Counted from the stretch's first letter, positions 25,834 through 35,261 are shown. The stretch is DNA of 64,000 bases from Christensenellaceae bacterium (GCA_012837835.1 DUQK01000020.1:1-64000); one strand, 5' to 3'. Notes: generated by a model not told the origin, from the sequence alone. Translations and numbers: made by a program.

Positions 25834-28377
25834 ATGGCAAATAAATGTTTGATAGTAGACGGAAACAGCCTTATGTACAGGGCGTTTTTCGCGCTTCCTC
25901 CTATGGACTCGGGCGGCGTTCCCACAAACGCCGTCCACGGCTTCCTGCTTATGCTTTTAAAAGCTGTGGAGGAGTATAAGCCGGAGTACTGCGTGGTAGC
26001 ATTTGATGAAAAGGCGCCTACATTTAGGCACAGTATGTACGAGGATTATAAGGCTAACCGCCCAAAAACGCCGGATGAACTTGTACCTCAGTTTGACATT
26101 ATAAAAGAGCTGCTTTCCTCAATGAACATAGGCATAGTAAGCCTTATGGGCTATGAGGCGGATGACCTTCTTGGCACTATAAGTAGCAGGCTTTCTAATA
26201 AGGGTTACAAATCGGGGTTACTCACGGGTGATAGGGATGCGCTTCAACTTGTAAATGAAAATGTAAGCCTTCTATTTACTAAAAAGGGTATAAGCGAAAT
26301 TGTTATGTATACGCCTAATAAGGTTGAGGAGGATTATGGTGTAAGCTCAGAGCAAGTTACGGACTGGAAGGGTTTAATGGGCGACAGCAGCGATAATATC
26401 CCCGGGATACCCGGTGTTGGCGAAAAAACGGCGGTTAAGCTGCTTAAGCAGTACGGCACCATGGAAAATGTGCTAAGCGATGCCGAAAATATTAAGGGCA
26501 AGCTTGGCGAAAGAATACGCGACAATATGGATAAGGCGAGGATATCTAAGGTGCTTGCTACCATACATACCGATGTACCGATAGATATTGAGCTTGATAA
26601 TTGGAAAACAGACAATATGGGCGCGGGCATAGATACTCTTAAAAAATATAGGCTAAATTCTATAATAAATAGATTACAGTCGCTGGAAGGCGTTGAAATC
26701 CCAAAAGAAGCAGTAGAAAAACCTATAGAATGGGTAGATATTTCAGGTGATTATGAAAATGCGCTTTCTGTATTTGACAATTCTCCAATAGCAATACATA
26801 TAGGCGAAGAATATATTTCTCTATCGCAGGAGAATATAAACCTTCGTATAGCGCTTGCGAGCGGACAGATATCCCTTTTTGAGAGCGCGCAGGGAGTAAC
26901 GCTAAGTGAAGCGCTTGCAAATATTATGCCCCATATAAAGCAGAAACTTATTCTGCACGATTCTAAGGCGTTTTATCATATGCTCAATATGCGGCAGATA
27001 AATATACCAAAAACCCATTGGGACACAAAGCTATCCGCATACCTTATAAATCCGCAGGAGAAAAGCTATGCGCTTGGCGCTTTTGCAGAGGAAAACAGCG
27101 CCGGCGTATATAAGCTGTATATTCAACATAAGGAAGAGCTGGAACGCCTTTCTATGTCTAAACTCTATACCGATATAGAGCTTCCTCTTGCGAATGTGCT
27201 TTTTGATATGGAGCTTGCGGGCTTTAAGGTGGATACCGATGTACTTAAAGAGCTTGGGAAAGAGTATTCTTATGATAGCGATAGACTAAGCGAAGAAATA
27301 ATATCTTCCCTTGGAGTAGGTGAGTTTAATTTAAATAGCCCAAAGCAGATATCCGAAGTGCTTTTTGATAAACTAAAGCTGCCCACACGCAAAAAAACAA
27401 GCGGCGGTACCTATAGTACAGATGCCGCAACGCTTGAATCGCTTATAGATTACCACCCCGCTATAAGGAATATACTTAAATATAGGCAGGTTTCAAAGCT
27501 AAGTGGTACATATATAGAGCCTATGCTAAAAAATGTGGATAGTAAAAACCGCATACATACAACATTTGACCAAACTGCAACAGCTACGGGAAGAATATCC
27601 TCAAACGACCCAAATCTTCAAACCATACCAGTTAGAACGGAGCTAGGCAGGGAAATAAGAAAAGCATTTATAGCAAAGGAAGGGCATGTGCTTATAGATG
27701 GCGACTATTCTCAGATAGAGCTTAGAATACTAGCCCATATGTCAGGCGATGAAAACATGCGCCTTGCATTTATAAATGGAGAGGATATACATACTCAAAC
27801 CGCATCTAGGGTGTACGGTGTGCCTATTTGCGATGTAACAAGCGATATGCGCTCATCAAGCAAGGCAATAAATTTCGGCATAGTCTACGGTATAAGCGAT
27901 TTTGGGCTTGCGCAAAACATAGGCACAACCAGAAAACAGGCGGCGGAATTTATAGATTCCTACCTATCGCATTATCCGGGTGTGCGCGATTTTATGGAAA
28001 ACGCAAAAAAATTCGGCTATGATAACGGCTACGCTGTAACCCTATACGGCAGGCGTAGACCTCTGCCTGAGCTTAAAAGTCGCAACTACCATACGAGGAG
28101 CTTTGGAGAGCGTGTAGCTATTAATACCCCCATACAGGGTACCGCTGCGGATATAATAAAGGCTGCTATGGTAAAGGTATCAAGCGAGCTTAAAAGGCTA
28201 AAAAAAGGCGCAAGGCTTATACTTCAGGTGCATGATGAACTTTTAATAGAATGCCCAATAGAGGAAGAGGAAAAAGTGACGGAGCTACTAAAAAGCTGTA
28301 TGGAAAATATAATAGAGCTTTCCGTTCCGCTTATATGCGATGTAAATATGGGGAAGAGCTGGTATGAAACCAAATAA
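25834..28377 (+). CDS. polA: DNA polymerase I
   Basis: 847 residues: 5'-3' exonuclease domain at 1-290 (IVDGNSLMYRAFFAL, GYEADDLLG), a middle 3'-5' exonuclease-like domain that has lost its DxE metal motif and so looks non-proofreading, as in Bacillus Pol I, and the family A polymerase domain. Polymerase motif A holds D624 (DGDYSQIELR), motif B is SSKAINFGIVYG and motif C is QVHDELL with D801 and E802. Functions in Okazaki fragment maturation and repair. The end overlaps coaE by 14 bases, a common clostridial arrangement. Confidence 0.97.
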   Translation: MANKCLIVDGNSLMYRAFFALPPMDSGGVPTNAVHGFLLMLLKAVEEYKPEYCVVAFDEKAPTFRHSMYEDYKANRPKTPDELVPQFDIIKELLSSMNIGIVSLMGYEADDLLGTISSRLSNKGYKSGLLTGDRDALQLVNENVSLLFTKKGISEIVMYTPNKVEEDYGVSSEQVTDWKGLMGDSSDNIPGIPGVGEKTAVKLLKQYGTMENVLSDAENIKGKLGERIRDNMDKARISKVLATIHTDVPIDIELDNWKTDNMGAGIDTLKKYRLNSIINRLQSLEGVEIPKEAVEKPIEWVDISGDYENALSVFDNSPIAIHIGEEYISLSQENINLRIALASGQISLFESAQGVTLSEALANIMPHIKQKLILHDSKAFYHMLNMRQINIPKTHWDTKLSAYLINPQEKSYALGAFAEENSAGVYKLYIQHKEELERLSMSKLYTDIELPLANVLFDMELAGFKVDTDVLKELGKEYSYDSDRLSEEIISSLGVGEFNLNSPKQISEVLFDKLKLPTRKKTSGGTYSTDAATLESLIDYHPAIRNILKYRQVSKLSGTYIEPMLKNVDSKNRIHTTFDQTATATGRISSNDPNLQTIPVRTELGREIRKAFIAKEGHVLIDGDYSQIELRILAHMSGDENMRLAFINGEDIHTQTASRVYGVPICDVTSDMRSSSKAINFGIVYGISDFGLAQNIGTTRKQAAEFIDSYLSHYPGVRDFMENAKKFGYDNGYAVTLYGRRRPLPELKSRNYHTRSFGERVAINTPIQGTAADIIKAAMVKVSSELKRLKKGARLILQVHDELLIECPIEEEEKVTELLKSCMENIIELSVPLICDVNMGKSWYETK

Positions 28378-28987
28378 TAAGCCGTACATATTGGGGCTAA
28401 CAGGCGGAATAGCAAGCGGTAAAAGCAATGTAGCGGGCTATCTTAGGGGTTTTGGCTGCCCTGTTATAGATGCCGATGAAATTTCCCGAAATATTACCGC
28501 AAAAGATGGTGTTGCCTTACCATATATAAGGCAAGCTTTTGGCAATAGCGTTTTTTATGATAATGGCGAACTTAACCGCAGCGCATTGAGCCGAGTAGTG
28601 TTTGTTGATTGTGATAAGCTTGAAAAATTAAATGAAATAACCCACCCTATAATATTTGAAGAAATGAAAAAGCAGCTTGATGAGCTTTCCGATTACCCGA
28701 TAGTTACGCTTGAGGTGCCCTTGCTTTTTGAAACAGGTATGGATAAAATCTGCGATGAGGTGTGGACAGTGTACACCAGCTTTGAAAACCAGATGGCAAG
28801 GCTTATGAAGCGCAACAAGCTAACAGAGGAGCAGGCAAGGGCAAGGATAATGTGCCAAATATCAAACGAGGAAAAGCTTGCAAGAAGCGACCATACAATA
28901 GACAGCTCTTTTGAATACGAGAACACTTTTAGGCAGACAGAGGAACTGTGGAATGATTTATTAAGGAGGCTTAAGCTTGACGGCTGA
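28364..28987 (+). CDS. coaE: Dephospho-CoA kinase
   Basis: A 207-residue P-loop kinase with GLTGGIASGKS at 11-21 and the family segments DADEISR and VTLEVPLLFETGMD. It performs the last step of coenzyme A synthesis. The start at 28364 lies inside the 3' end of polA, and its end overlaps the lytic transglycosylase by 11 bases, so the three genes form a tight unit. Confidence 0.96.
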   Translation: MKPNNKPYILGLTGGIASGKSNVAGYLRGFGCPVIDADEISRNITAKDGVALPYIRQAFGNSVFYDNGELNRSALSRVVFVDCDKLEKLNEITHPIIFEEMKKQLDELSDYPIVTLEVPLLFETGMDKICDEVWTVYTSFENQMARLMKRNKLTEEQARARIMCQISNEEKLARSDHTIDSSFEYENTFRQTEELWNDLLRRLKLDG

Positions 28988-29711
28988 TAACGATAGACCT
29001 ACGGCAAGGCGACGCAGAAGCGATAGAAACATAAGAAGCGGCAGGCGGGCGAAAAATACCGCGAAGAAAAGGAGAGTATCTCCCATAATTATAGTGCTGC
29101 TCATAGCGTCGCTTGTGTATCTAGCATACGCAATAATAAACAAGAACACAGCGCAGACAAGGCTTGATAATTTACATACTGAAAGGAAAGCTGCCATAAA
29201 GCGTCATGAGGACGAACTTGCCTACTATGTTAACTTGCGAAAAAATAGCGGCGTTGAGGATATTATTAACAAATATTCCGCCATGTATCAGGTGGATTCA
29301 AACATGGTGTCAGCTGTAATAGCAAGGGAAAGTCATTATGATATGTACGCCCAGAGCAAGGTGGGAGCAAGAGGGTTTATGCAGATAATGGAGGATACCG
29401 GCAAGTGGATAGCAGGCAAGCTTAATGTCGAAGGCTATACATATGAACACCTGTTTGACGCGGATATAAATATACGCTTTGGTACTTGGTATCTATCTTA
29501 TTTAAGCGATAATTTCGGGGGAGATCCCGTGCTTGTAGCTTCCGCCTATCACGCGGGGCTTAGCAATGTGAAACTTTGGGTACTTCGCAATTCACAAGAT
29601 GGGGTATCGCTTACCCCTGATGAAATACCCATGGACGACACTAAGGACTATGTTAAAAAGGTGATGAATGCGTATGCACTCTACTATGAAAACTATGTTG
29701 TCAATCCATAA
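28977..29711 (+). CDS. Membrane-anchored lytic transglycosylase (SLT domain)
   Basis: 244 residues: a short, very basic cytoplasmic start (RRRRSDRNIRSGRR), one membrane helix at 36-54 and an extracytoplasmic SLT domain with the catalytic Glu E118 in VIARESHYD followed by GARGFMQIM. It cleaves peptidoglycan glycan strands. The TTG start at 28977 is chosen because AAGGAGG lies eight bases upstream. Together with polA and coaE it follows a gene order common in Clostridia. Confidence 0.92.
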   Translation: MTADNDRPTARRRRSDRNIRSGRRAKNTAKKRRVSPIIIVLLIASLVYLAYAIINKNTAQTRLDNLHTERKAAIKRHEDELAYYVNLRKNSGVEDIINKYSAMYQVDSNMVSAVIARESHYDMYAQSKVGARGFMQIMEDTGKWIAGKLNVEGYTYEHLFDADINIRFGTWYLSYLSDNFGGDPVLVASAYHAGLSNVKLWVLRNSQDGVSLTPDEIPMDDTKDYVKKVMNAYALYYENYVVNP

Positions 29712-31254
29712 AAGGTTATTTTTAATATTAATAGTGCTTATGCTATCTTTTTCGTGTGCAGCTGCTGAGGAAGAAGACGATGGTATTACCATAGGTATAA
29801 TATCGGTTACAACCCAGTATTTAAACCCTTTTATAGCGGTTGAAAGGGAGATAATGTCCCTGACCGACCTTGTGTATGAAGGGCTTGTATCCATAGATGA
29901 TGATTTAATCCCTCAGCCTAAACTATGTAAAAGCTGGGAGCATTCTGAAAACGGGGGTACATGGTATTTCCATCTAAGGGAGGGCATAACATTTCATGAC
30001 GGCACTCCGCTTACCGCAAACGATGTAGTTGCTTCCGCCAACACTATTTTAGACTTAGCTAAAAGCGATGCTGCGAATAAGGGTACATACGCTTCTCTTA
30101 GGTATATGATAGACAGTATAAGCGCGAATGATAACCTAACTGTAGTTGTAAAAACAAGCAGGAAGAACTACGGTTTTCTATACGCCATGAATTTCCCCGT
30201 GCTTCCCGCAAGCCAAGTGCAGGCTGAAAACCCTGTAGGAACAGGACCTTATGTAATCTCCCGTTTTGAGCCTAAGGATTTTTTGATACTCTCCGCAAAT
30301 GAAAGCTGGTGGGGGGGTAAACCAAAGGTATCTTCAATTATGGCCATATTCCATGTGGCAAATAGGGAGCTTATTTCAAGCTTTGAGTATAATAGGGTGG
30401 ATGCTATAATAACCCGCTCGCTAACTGCCGCGCAGTATAGGTCAAGCTCTAGTAGCCTTAACATGACATATAGAACTAAGCAGCTTGAAACCCTGCTCAT
30501 GAACAATAGAGCAAGGGAGCTTGGGGATATAAGGGTTAGAAAGGCTATAAGGTATGCGATAAATATTCCCGACATACTTAATAGCGTATATATGGATATG
30601 GCGCAGCGCACCGATACGCCCATGATGCCCGGCACGAGATTCTATAATGACGAACCTGAAAAATTTCAGTTTGACCCTGAAAAAGCAAAGCAGTTACTCA
30701 GCGAAGCCGGTTGGGAGGATAGTGATGAAGACGGTATAAGAGATACCGTAATAAACGGCGAAAAGGCTAATTTAAGCCTTAGGTTTATAGTTTATGAAGA
30801 GCCGGATAATTCGGTTAGGATGATGGCTGCAAATACCATAGCGGCAATGCTGCAAAATGTAGGCATAGCTACAAGGATAGATCTTTTAAGCTACGATGAA
30901 GCGCGTGCAAGGCTTAAGGCAAACAACTTCGATCTTGCGCTTGCGGCATTCAATATGGATACAGTACCGGACCCCGGATTTCTGCTTATGACAAACAATA
31001 CCTGCAACTTCATTCGCTATTCCTCTGATACCATGGATAAACTCTTTAAAACGCTCAGAGGAACTATGGATAAGGATGAGTACCGCGATGTACTTTTCCA
31101 GATACAATCTCAGTTTGCTGACGATTGTCCTTTTATGTGCCTGTACTACCGTAAGGGTGCGGTGCTTACCCGCAGGCTTTTTACAGACGCTAGGGATATA
31201 AGAGAACCTGAGGTGTTGCGCGGCATAGCAGAGGGCGTCCAAGGCGCGCAGTAA
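29668..31254 (+). CDS. ABC transporter solute-binding protein, family 5 (peptide/nickel type)
   Basis: 528 residues with a signal peptide (about 1-33, ending CAAAEEE) and a DppA/OppA-like fold: LVYEGLVSIDDD, LREGITFHDGTPLTANDVV and GTGPYVI are family hallmarks. The Cys in the signal region sits in SFSC, not a canonical lipobox. The start at 29668 overlaps the transglycosylase gene by 44 bases, with AAAAAGGTGA upstream; an internal ATG at 29686 is possible. No permease genes follow, so it is an orphan binding protein that may use a distant Opp/Dpp system or sense peptides. Confidence 0.88.
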   Translation: MRMHSTMKTMLSIHKRLFLILIVLMLSFSCAAAEEEDDGITIGIISVTTQYLNPFIAVEREIMSLTDLVYEGLVSIDDDLIPQPKLCKSWEHSENGGTWYFHLREGITFHDGTPLTANDVVASANTILDLAKSDAANKGTYASLRYMIDSISANDNLTVVVKTSRKNYGFLYAMNFPVLPASQVQAENPVGTGPYVISRFEPKDFLILSANESWWGGKPKVSSIMAIFHVANRELISSFEYNRVDAIITRSLTAAQYRSSSSSLNMTYRTKQLETLLMNNRARELGDIRVRKAIRYAINIPDILNSVYMDMAQRTDTPMMPGTRFYNDEPEKFQFDPEKAKQLLSEAGWEDSDEDGIRDTVINGEKANLSLRFIVYEEPDNSVRMMAANTIAAMLQNVGIATRIDLLSYDEARARLKANNFDLALAAFNMDTVPDPGFLLMTNNTCNFIRYSSDTMDKLFKTLRGTMDKDEYRDVLFQIQSQFADDCPFMCLYYRKGAVLTRRLFTDARDIREPEVLRGIAEGVQGAQ

Positions 31255-31263
31255 GGAGTAGAT

Positions 31264-31857
31264 ATGTCTTTTACGCATATAAATATCGGTTCGCTACTCG
31301 CCCCAACGCCGGTTGTAATGATAAGCTGCAGCGATAGGGATAAAAACTTTAATATCATAACCATAGCTTGGGTAGGCGTGGTAAATTCAAAGCCGCCTAT
31401 GCTGTCTATATCTGTAACGCCTGAAAGATATTCATACGGTATGCTTATGGATACCAAGGAATTTGTGGTAAATTTTGTAAGCGAGGAGCTTGTTAAGTTT
31501 GCTGATTTTTGCGGAGTAAAATCAGGCAGGGAAATTAATAAATTTAAAGCTTGCGGCTTAACCTCTATAGAAGTAGAGGAACTTAAATACGCCCCAGCGA
31601 TAGATGAAACGCCCATTTTTATGGCTTGTAGTGTTAGAGAAATTATTCAGCTGCCTTCTCATACTATGTTTATAGCTGAAGTTATGGGAGTATACGCTAA
31701 GGATTATTTGTTTGATGAAAACGGCAGAGTGGATTTTAAAAAGGCAAAACTTGTATCCTATCAGCATGGCGAATACTATGCCACAGCGGAAAAGCTTGGC
31801 TTTTTCGGCTACTCTATTGCATCAGAAGAAGTGCTTAAGCGCCGTATGGGTAAATAA
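31264..31857 (+). CDS. Flavin reductase-like FMN-binding protein
   Basis: 197 residues of the flavin reductase-like split-barrel family, with segments PVVMISCSDRDKNFNIITIA and LSISVTPERYS typical of the flavin-binding fold. Members of this group in anaerobes bind FMN and move electrons; many have no assigned substrate. Nine bases after the binding-protein gene and probably the last gene of the polA transcript. Confidence 0.87.
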   Translation: MSFTHINIGSLLAPTPVVMISCSDRDKNFNIITIAWVGVVNSKPPMLSISVTPERYSYGMLMDTKEFVVNFVSEELVKFADFCGVKSGREINKFKACGLTSIEVEELKYAPAIDETPIFMACSVREIIQLPSHTMFIAEVMGVYAKDYLFDENGRVDFKKAKLVSYQHGEYYATAEKLGFFGYSIASEEVLKRRMGK

Positions 31858-31902
31858 TTAAACTCAGATAAGCATTATAAAAACTGAATATATAAAAAAT
31901 AG

Positions 31903-31930
31903 AACCGCCTTTTATTTTTAAAAGGCGGTT
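31903..31930 (-). terminator. Terminator for the minus-strand hypothetical gene
   Basis: AACCGCCTTTT, loop ATTTTT, AAAAGGCGGTT. An 11-bp perfect stem whose T-rich exit (CTATTTTTTATAT) lies on the minus strand, so it ends transcription of the gene at 31986-32477. On the plus strand there is no T-run after it. Confidence 0.75.
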
Positions 31931-31985
31931 GTGCTTTGCCGGAAAGCCACATCGGCGATTGGTAAGGAGGAAACAATGAAAAACT

Positions 31986-32477
31986 CTATCTAATAAGTAA
32001 AGAGGCGGATTTATGCATCTGTTGGCGGTAGCTGAATATTTCGTCCTTATAGTGGCGGCGCAGGGTATAGCGGAAACCATATTCTTTTTTACCGTTCATG
32101 CGGTATATCCTGTATCTGCGAAGCTGGTATATGGAAGGGTCTGCAAGCAGGCTGAAATCCATAGCAAGCAACAAGGCGACTATACGCGCAAGTTCTTTGT
32201 TGCGGCAACTATTGCCGTTTTGCTTAAAAGAGTAGTCAAACAATTTATGCGCGGGGTATACGCTGGTAACTCTAACACCGCTGTTTTCTATAATAATTTC
32301 ATCAACGGCGAAGCTGCCTATATTATTCATATTTTCATATAGCTGCAAGTACAGGTTGGATGTACGAACATATTCCATGAGTTTTCTATCTTTCCTGTGC
32401 CTTGCTTTACAGTAAGTACGCAGGATTAACGCGATAAATATGAATATTAATGCAGTGAATAGAGCCAAAAGTTCCAT
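31986..32477 (-). CDS. Hypothetical membrane-anchored protein
   Basis: I do not recognise this 163-residue protein. It has one hydrophobic helix at about 3-19 (LLALFTALIFIFIALIL), then a basic, mostly soluble region rich in Arg, Lys and Tyr with YQLRRYRIYRMNGKKEYGF near the C-terminus. A GGGGTTG upstream is a modest ribosome site. A well-formed terminator lies directly downstream on the same strand, which supports a real single-gene unit. The opposite-strand frame at 32013-32342 is taken as its shadow. Confidence 0.6.
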   Translation of the reverse strand: MELLALFTALIFIFIALILRTYCKARHRKDRKLMEYVRTSNLYLQLYENMNNIGSFAVDEIIIENSGVRVTSVYPAHKLFDYSFKQNGNSCRNKELARIVALLLAMDFSLLADPSIYQLRRYRIYRMNGKKEYGFRYTLRRHYKDEIFSYRQQMHKSASLLIR

Positions 32478-33002
32478 AAATAATCAACCCCGAAACAACT
32501 ATATGTAGTATATAATAACATATTAAAACACAATTTACAATAGCTTTTTATGTATAATTTTTATTTTTTGCAATATATTTTACCCAAAAAATAATACATA
32601 TATACAATTGTAACAATTGCGATTATTAGTGTAAATAGCGGCGCTATATAGAAATATAGCATTAATAAAAGAATATAGAATCTACATAATTATACGAAGG
32701 CTGAAAAACATAGCGTACAATATTATGTGTGACCTCTGATAGATCCATGGGTAACAAAAAAGGTCCTTTTCTTGTAAAATTTGTTAGCTAACAAAAACAA
32801 CGAAAAGGAAACCTCTCATGAAACATTTTAACACAACTTTTCCATTTAGGTATTACTGCCAAATCCGTTACGATTCTGGGAGCAGAACCCTATTCCTCCT
32901 TACCTAGACAAAGTTGTGTACTTTAGTGTATTCTATCTTTTTATGTCACATATGTATTATCATATATCAAAAATATCATTTTTCTTTTAGTTTCAAAAGT
33001 AT
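32478..33002. other. AT-rich gene-free stretch with decayed-element features
   Basis: About 525 bases without a convincing gene. It holds a small stem (GCTATAT-AGAA-ATATAGC near 32643) and a large imperfect dyad (32761-32814). Next to the dyad is a 29-codon frame starting at 32818 behind AAGGAAACC and stopping at 32907. In another frame the same bases read LGITAKSVTILGAEP, so this could be the frameshifted 5' end of a lost gene such as a transposase. That identity is only a suspicion. Confidence 0.45.
32761..32814. repeat. Imperfect inverted repeat with a perfect 16-base core palindrome
   Basis: The arms AGGTCCTTTTCTTGT (32761-32775) and ACAACGAAAAGGAAACCT (32797-32814) are complementary with small gaps. 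Between them TTTGTTAGCTAACAAA (32780-32795) is a perfect palindrome. It could be an insertion-sequence end, a terminator-like structure or a protein-binding site. Confidence 0.6.
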
Positions 33003-34811
33003 TTACCCGCGCAACTGATCTGCATACCAATAGACGCAGCGCCTAACCTGTTCAAGTTCCCCCTCTCTACCAGTTTCACGCCAGAAACGTGTAAAGGTGC
33101 GAAACCAGTTTTCAAGTTTAGATGCCACATCGGGCGCGAGGCATTTTTGTTGATAGGCTTGTCCGACATCGTTCCACACTTCTACCGCTTCCAAGGCATT
33201 CAGCCAAGCAGGTACAATAGCGCGTCGGTTCACGTCCATGCCGCTTGCAACCAAGCGAATGCTCCGCTTTAATTCTTGTATCTTCTCATTATTCTTTTTC
33301 GCTTCCTCTGGCGTTTCGTAAGTAAAGGGTCTAGGATGTTCCTGTGCCAACAAGCCAAGCCGGCTTTCATATTCCCAAACCATACGATGCCAAGAGTAGG
33401 TGGATAAGGGTTGTATTTGGCTCAAGAGCGATACAATCGTACCGCTCGGATCACGATATTCAAGCAGGGAGATGTCGCGGTTCAAGCCTTCAAAGTCTTT
33501 GGTTCCTTCAACGTTCCAAGAAAATGCCGCGCCATAGATAAGTCCGGGTAGTGAAAATCTTGGATCGTTAATCTGCCCAAAATCGCCCCAGTCAGTGTTT
33601 AATAAACCAATGGCACCATACTTTTGTCCGTACCTTGCCATGCGGGAAATATTGTTATAGCCGTCATCCAGTTTGCACATCCACATGTTCCATGACCAAA
33701 TGCCTGAGCAAACCATCTGCGGGTAGCCGCTTTGCGCCACAATCTTGGTGGCTTCCTCATCTTCGGTGGGTGAATAGCGCCAATTCAGGCAAATGGTGCC
33801 CTCGGGCAGCACCTTCATGGCATCTATATCACGAAGTACTACATCACCCCAGAACTGAGCAATTTTGCCGTTATCCTCACACCACCTGCACAGCTTTTCA
33901 ACAAAACCCATGTAGTAGTTAAGTTCGCCCGCCTTTTCCATGGCTTCTTTTCCTTTGCCACGGCCAAGGTCAAATGTTTCATCGCCACAGATATTAAAGT
34001 ACTTGCTGGAAAACAAGGGTAAGAACTCATCCAACATTTGCTTAATCAGCGGGAAAGAGCGTTCATCGGCAATGTTAATTGTGTGGTGCTGCATGCGCCT
34101 TACCATACTGCGCGGCACTTCTTCGTCTAGTTCGCATAAATGACGGAAACTTTTGGATGAAAGTAATTCAAACAAATGTCCAAAACTTGCAATAGAGGGC
34201 ACCAAATCAATGCCACGGTTACGGCAATAGTTGTCAAGCGCCATGATTTCCTCAGCCGTGATAGGATCGGTAATGCGGGTTACTTCGCTCAAGTCCCTAA
34301 ATAAATAGGTATGCTCCACATACAGTTGCAGCTGGTTAAGCTTATAGTAGGCACAGGAATCGGCCACTTTTTTGAGCATCTCAAGCGTAGGAACTCTGCC
34401 CCTTGCTACATCGTAATAGTAAACACGGTGCTCAAAGTCGGGCGTGTCTTGAATTTGTAAAAAGGGAAGCAAAGAGCCTTTTTGGCGAATAGCTTGCCGC
34501 AGGGTTTGCGCGCCACGAAGCAGACCTTGCTCTCCGCCGATTAACTGCACACCGTTTTCGTTAATAATTAGACGATATTCTTCCTTTGCAAAGCTTTCGT
34601 CTACCAAAAAAACAATATCTCCTTTACGAGCGCTGCCTTTGGTTATGGGTAAGTGTACGCCGCCAAACCGCAGCATGTCTTTTTGAACAAGAGTAGCGGC
34701 TGTTTTATCTGCATGGGTGGTGTTTTCAGCTAAAACGATATAGGCACCGTCTTCAATCATGCATTGCCCTTTTCCGACATGAAGGGTTTTGGGCTGTGGA
34801 ATAAAAATCAT
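33003..34811 (-). CDS. Glycoside hydrolase family 20 protein (beta-N-acetylhexosaminidase-like)
   Basis: 602 residues: an N-terminal GH20b-like domain at about 1-120, then a TIM-barrel GH20 catalytic domain with the Asp-Glu pair D277-E278 in FNICGDETFDLG, and an all-helical C-terminal tail. No signal peptide, so it acts in the cytoplasm on imported oligosaccharides. GH20 enzymes remove terminal GlcNAc or GalNAc. The start at 34811 has GAAAGGAAAG upstream. It reads in the same direction as the acid-sugar operon but is separated from it by 450 bases with its own promoter. Confidence 0.88.
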   Translation of the reverse strand: MIFIPQPKTLHVGKGQCMIEDGAYIVLAENTTHADKTAATLVQKDMLRFGGVHLPITKGSARKGDIVFLVDESFAKEEYRLIINENGVQLIGGEQGLLRGAQTLRQAIRQKGSLLPFLQIQDTPDFEHRVYYYDVARGRVPTLEMLKKVADSCAYYKLNQLQLYVEHTYLFRDLSEVTRITDPITAEEIMALDNYCRNRGIDLVPSIASFGHLFELLSSKSFRHLCELDEEVPRSMVRRMQHHTINIADERSFPLIKQMLDEFLPLFSSKYFNICGDETFDLGRGKGKEAMEKAGELNYYMGFVEKLCRWCEDNGKIAQFWGDVVLRDIDAMKVLPEGTICLNWRYSPTEDEEATKIVAQSGYPQMVCSGIWSWNMWMCKLDDGYNNISRMARYGQKYGAIGLLNTDWGDFGQINDPRFSLPGLIYGAAFSWNVEGTKDFEGLNRDISLLEYRDPSGTIVSLLSQIQPLSTYSWHRMVWEYESRLGLLAQEHPRPFTYETPEEAKKNNEKIQELKRSIRLVASGMDVNRRAIVPAWLNALEAVEVWNDVGQAYQQKCLAPDVASKLENWFRTFTRFWRETGREGELEQVRRCVYWYADQLRG

Positions 34812-35000
34812 AATTCTTTCCTTTCGTTTTTCTATTAATAATCAGCTTATTCCTACTAATAGTGGGCATATTAAGCGTTTTATATGTAAATTGGCTATCA
34901 ATTCTGTTCAAGCGCTAAGGCAACAGCCATTCCGTCCGCTACTAACTCGCCGTAAATTTTTTCTTACATTGTCCTCCCTATATACTATTTTATATCCAAT

Positions 35001-35029
35001 ATTGTATCAAAAAGGGTTAAGCAGGGCAA
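35001..35029 (-). promoter_or_regulatory. Promoter of the GH20 gene
   Basis: Minus strand: -35 TTGCCC (35029-35024), 17-base spacer, -10 TACAAT (35006-35001). It is about 190 bases before the start codon. Confidence 0.5.
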
Positions 35030-35046
35030 GGAAAGTTTTTAGTGAA

Positions 35047-35070
35047 TTGCAACTTGCGCAAATTGCAACT
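35047..35070. promoter_or_regulatory. Operator-like direct repeats upstream of the GH20 promoter
   Basis: TTGCAACT occurs at 35047-35054 and again at 35063-35070, with the palindrome TTGCGCAA (35054-35061) between them. The repeats are 16 bases apart start to start and lie just upstream of the -35 on the minus strand, where an activator would bind. Confidence 0.45.
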
Positions 35071-35158
35071 CAAAGTGCAACACTTTTATCTCCGAACAAT
35101 AAGTGTATTGTGTTGGTCGGGGCTTTTGTTACAGCCCCAGCAGATGGCTTGGCAAAAC

Positions 35159-35216
35159 ATTTACAAGTATGGTTACACAAAACTATTGACACTACCACGA
35201 CAATAGTATGTATGAT
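35159..35216 (+). promoter_or_regulatory. Second copy of the TTGACACTACC promoter segment, no gene behind it
   Basis: Bases 35159-35196 match 88-125 at 36 of 38 positions, including the -35 TTGACA (35186-35191). A TATGAT follows at 35211-35216 with a 19-base spacer. The next gene lies on the other strand, so a transcript from here would run antisense into the class II aldolase gene. Relic or antisense promoter. Confidence 0.55.
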
Positions 35217-35261
35217 CTTAGATATGATCAATAATCATATTATTATAGTCATTTTATTGTA

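Larger units (their letters stand above)
34812..35261. other. Intergenic region: long leader, operator-like repeats and an orphan promoter segment
   Basis: Contains the minus-strand promoter at 35001-35029 for the GH20 gene, whose transcript would have a leader of about 180 bases, and within that leader a minimal ATG TAA (34969-34964) behind GGGAGGA. Farther out lie direct repeats (35047-35070) and a plus-strand segment (35119-35216) that resembles the promoter region at the left end of the window but has no plus-strand gene behind it. No gene is supported. Confidence 0.6.

Noticed and set aside
31964..31992. A five-codon frame (MKNSI) behind a perfect AAGGAGG
   Set aside because: Too short to call; it could be the remnant of a lost gene or a chance ribosome site next to the terminator.
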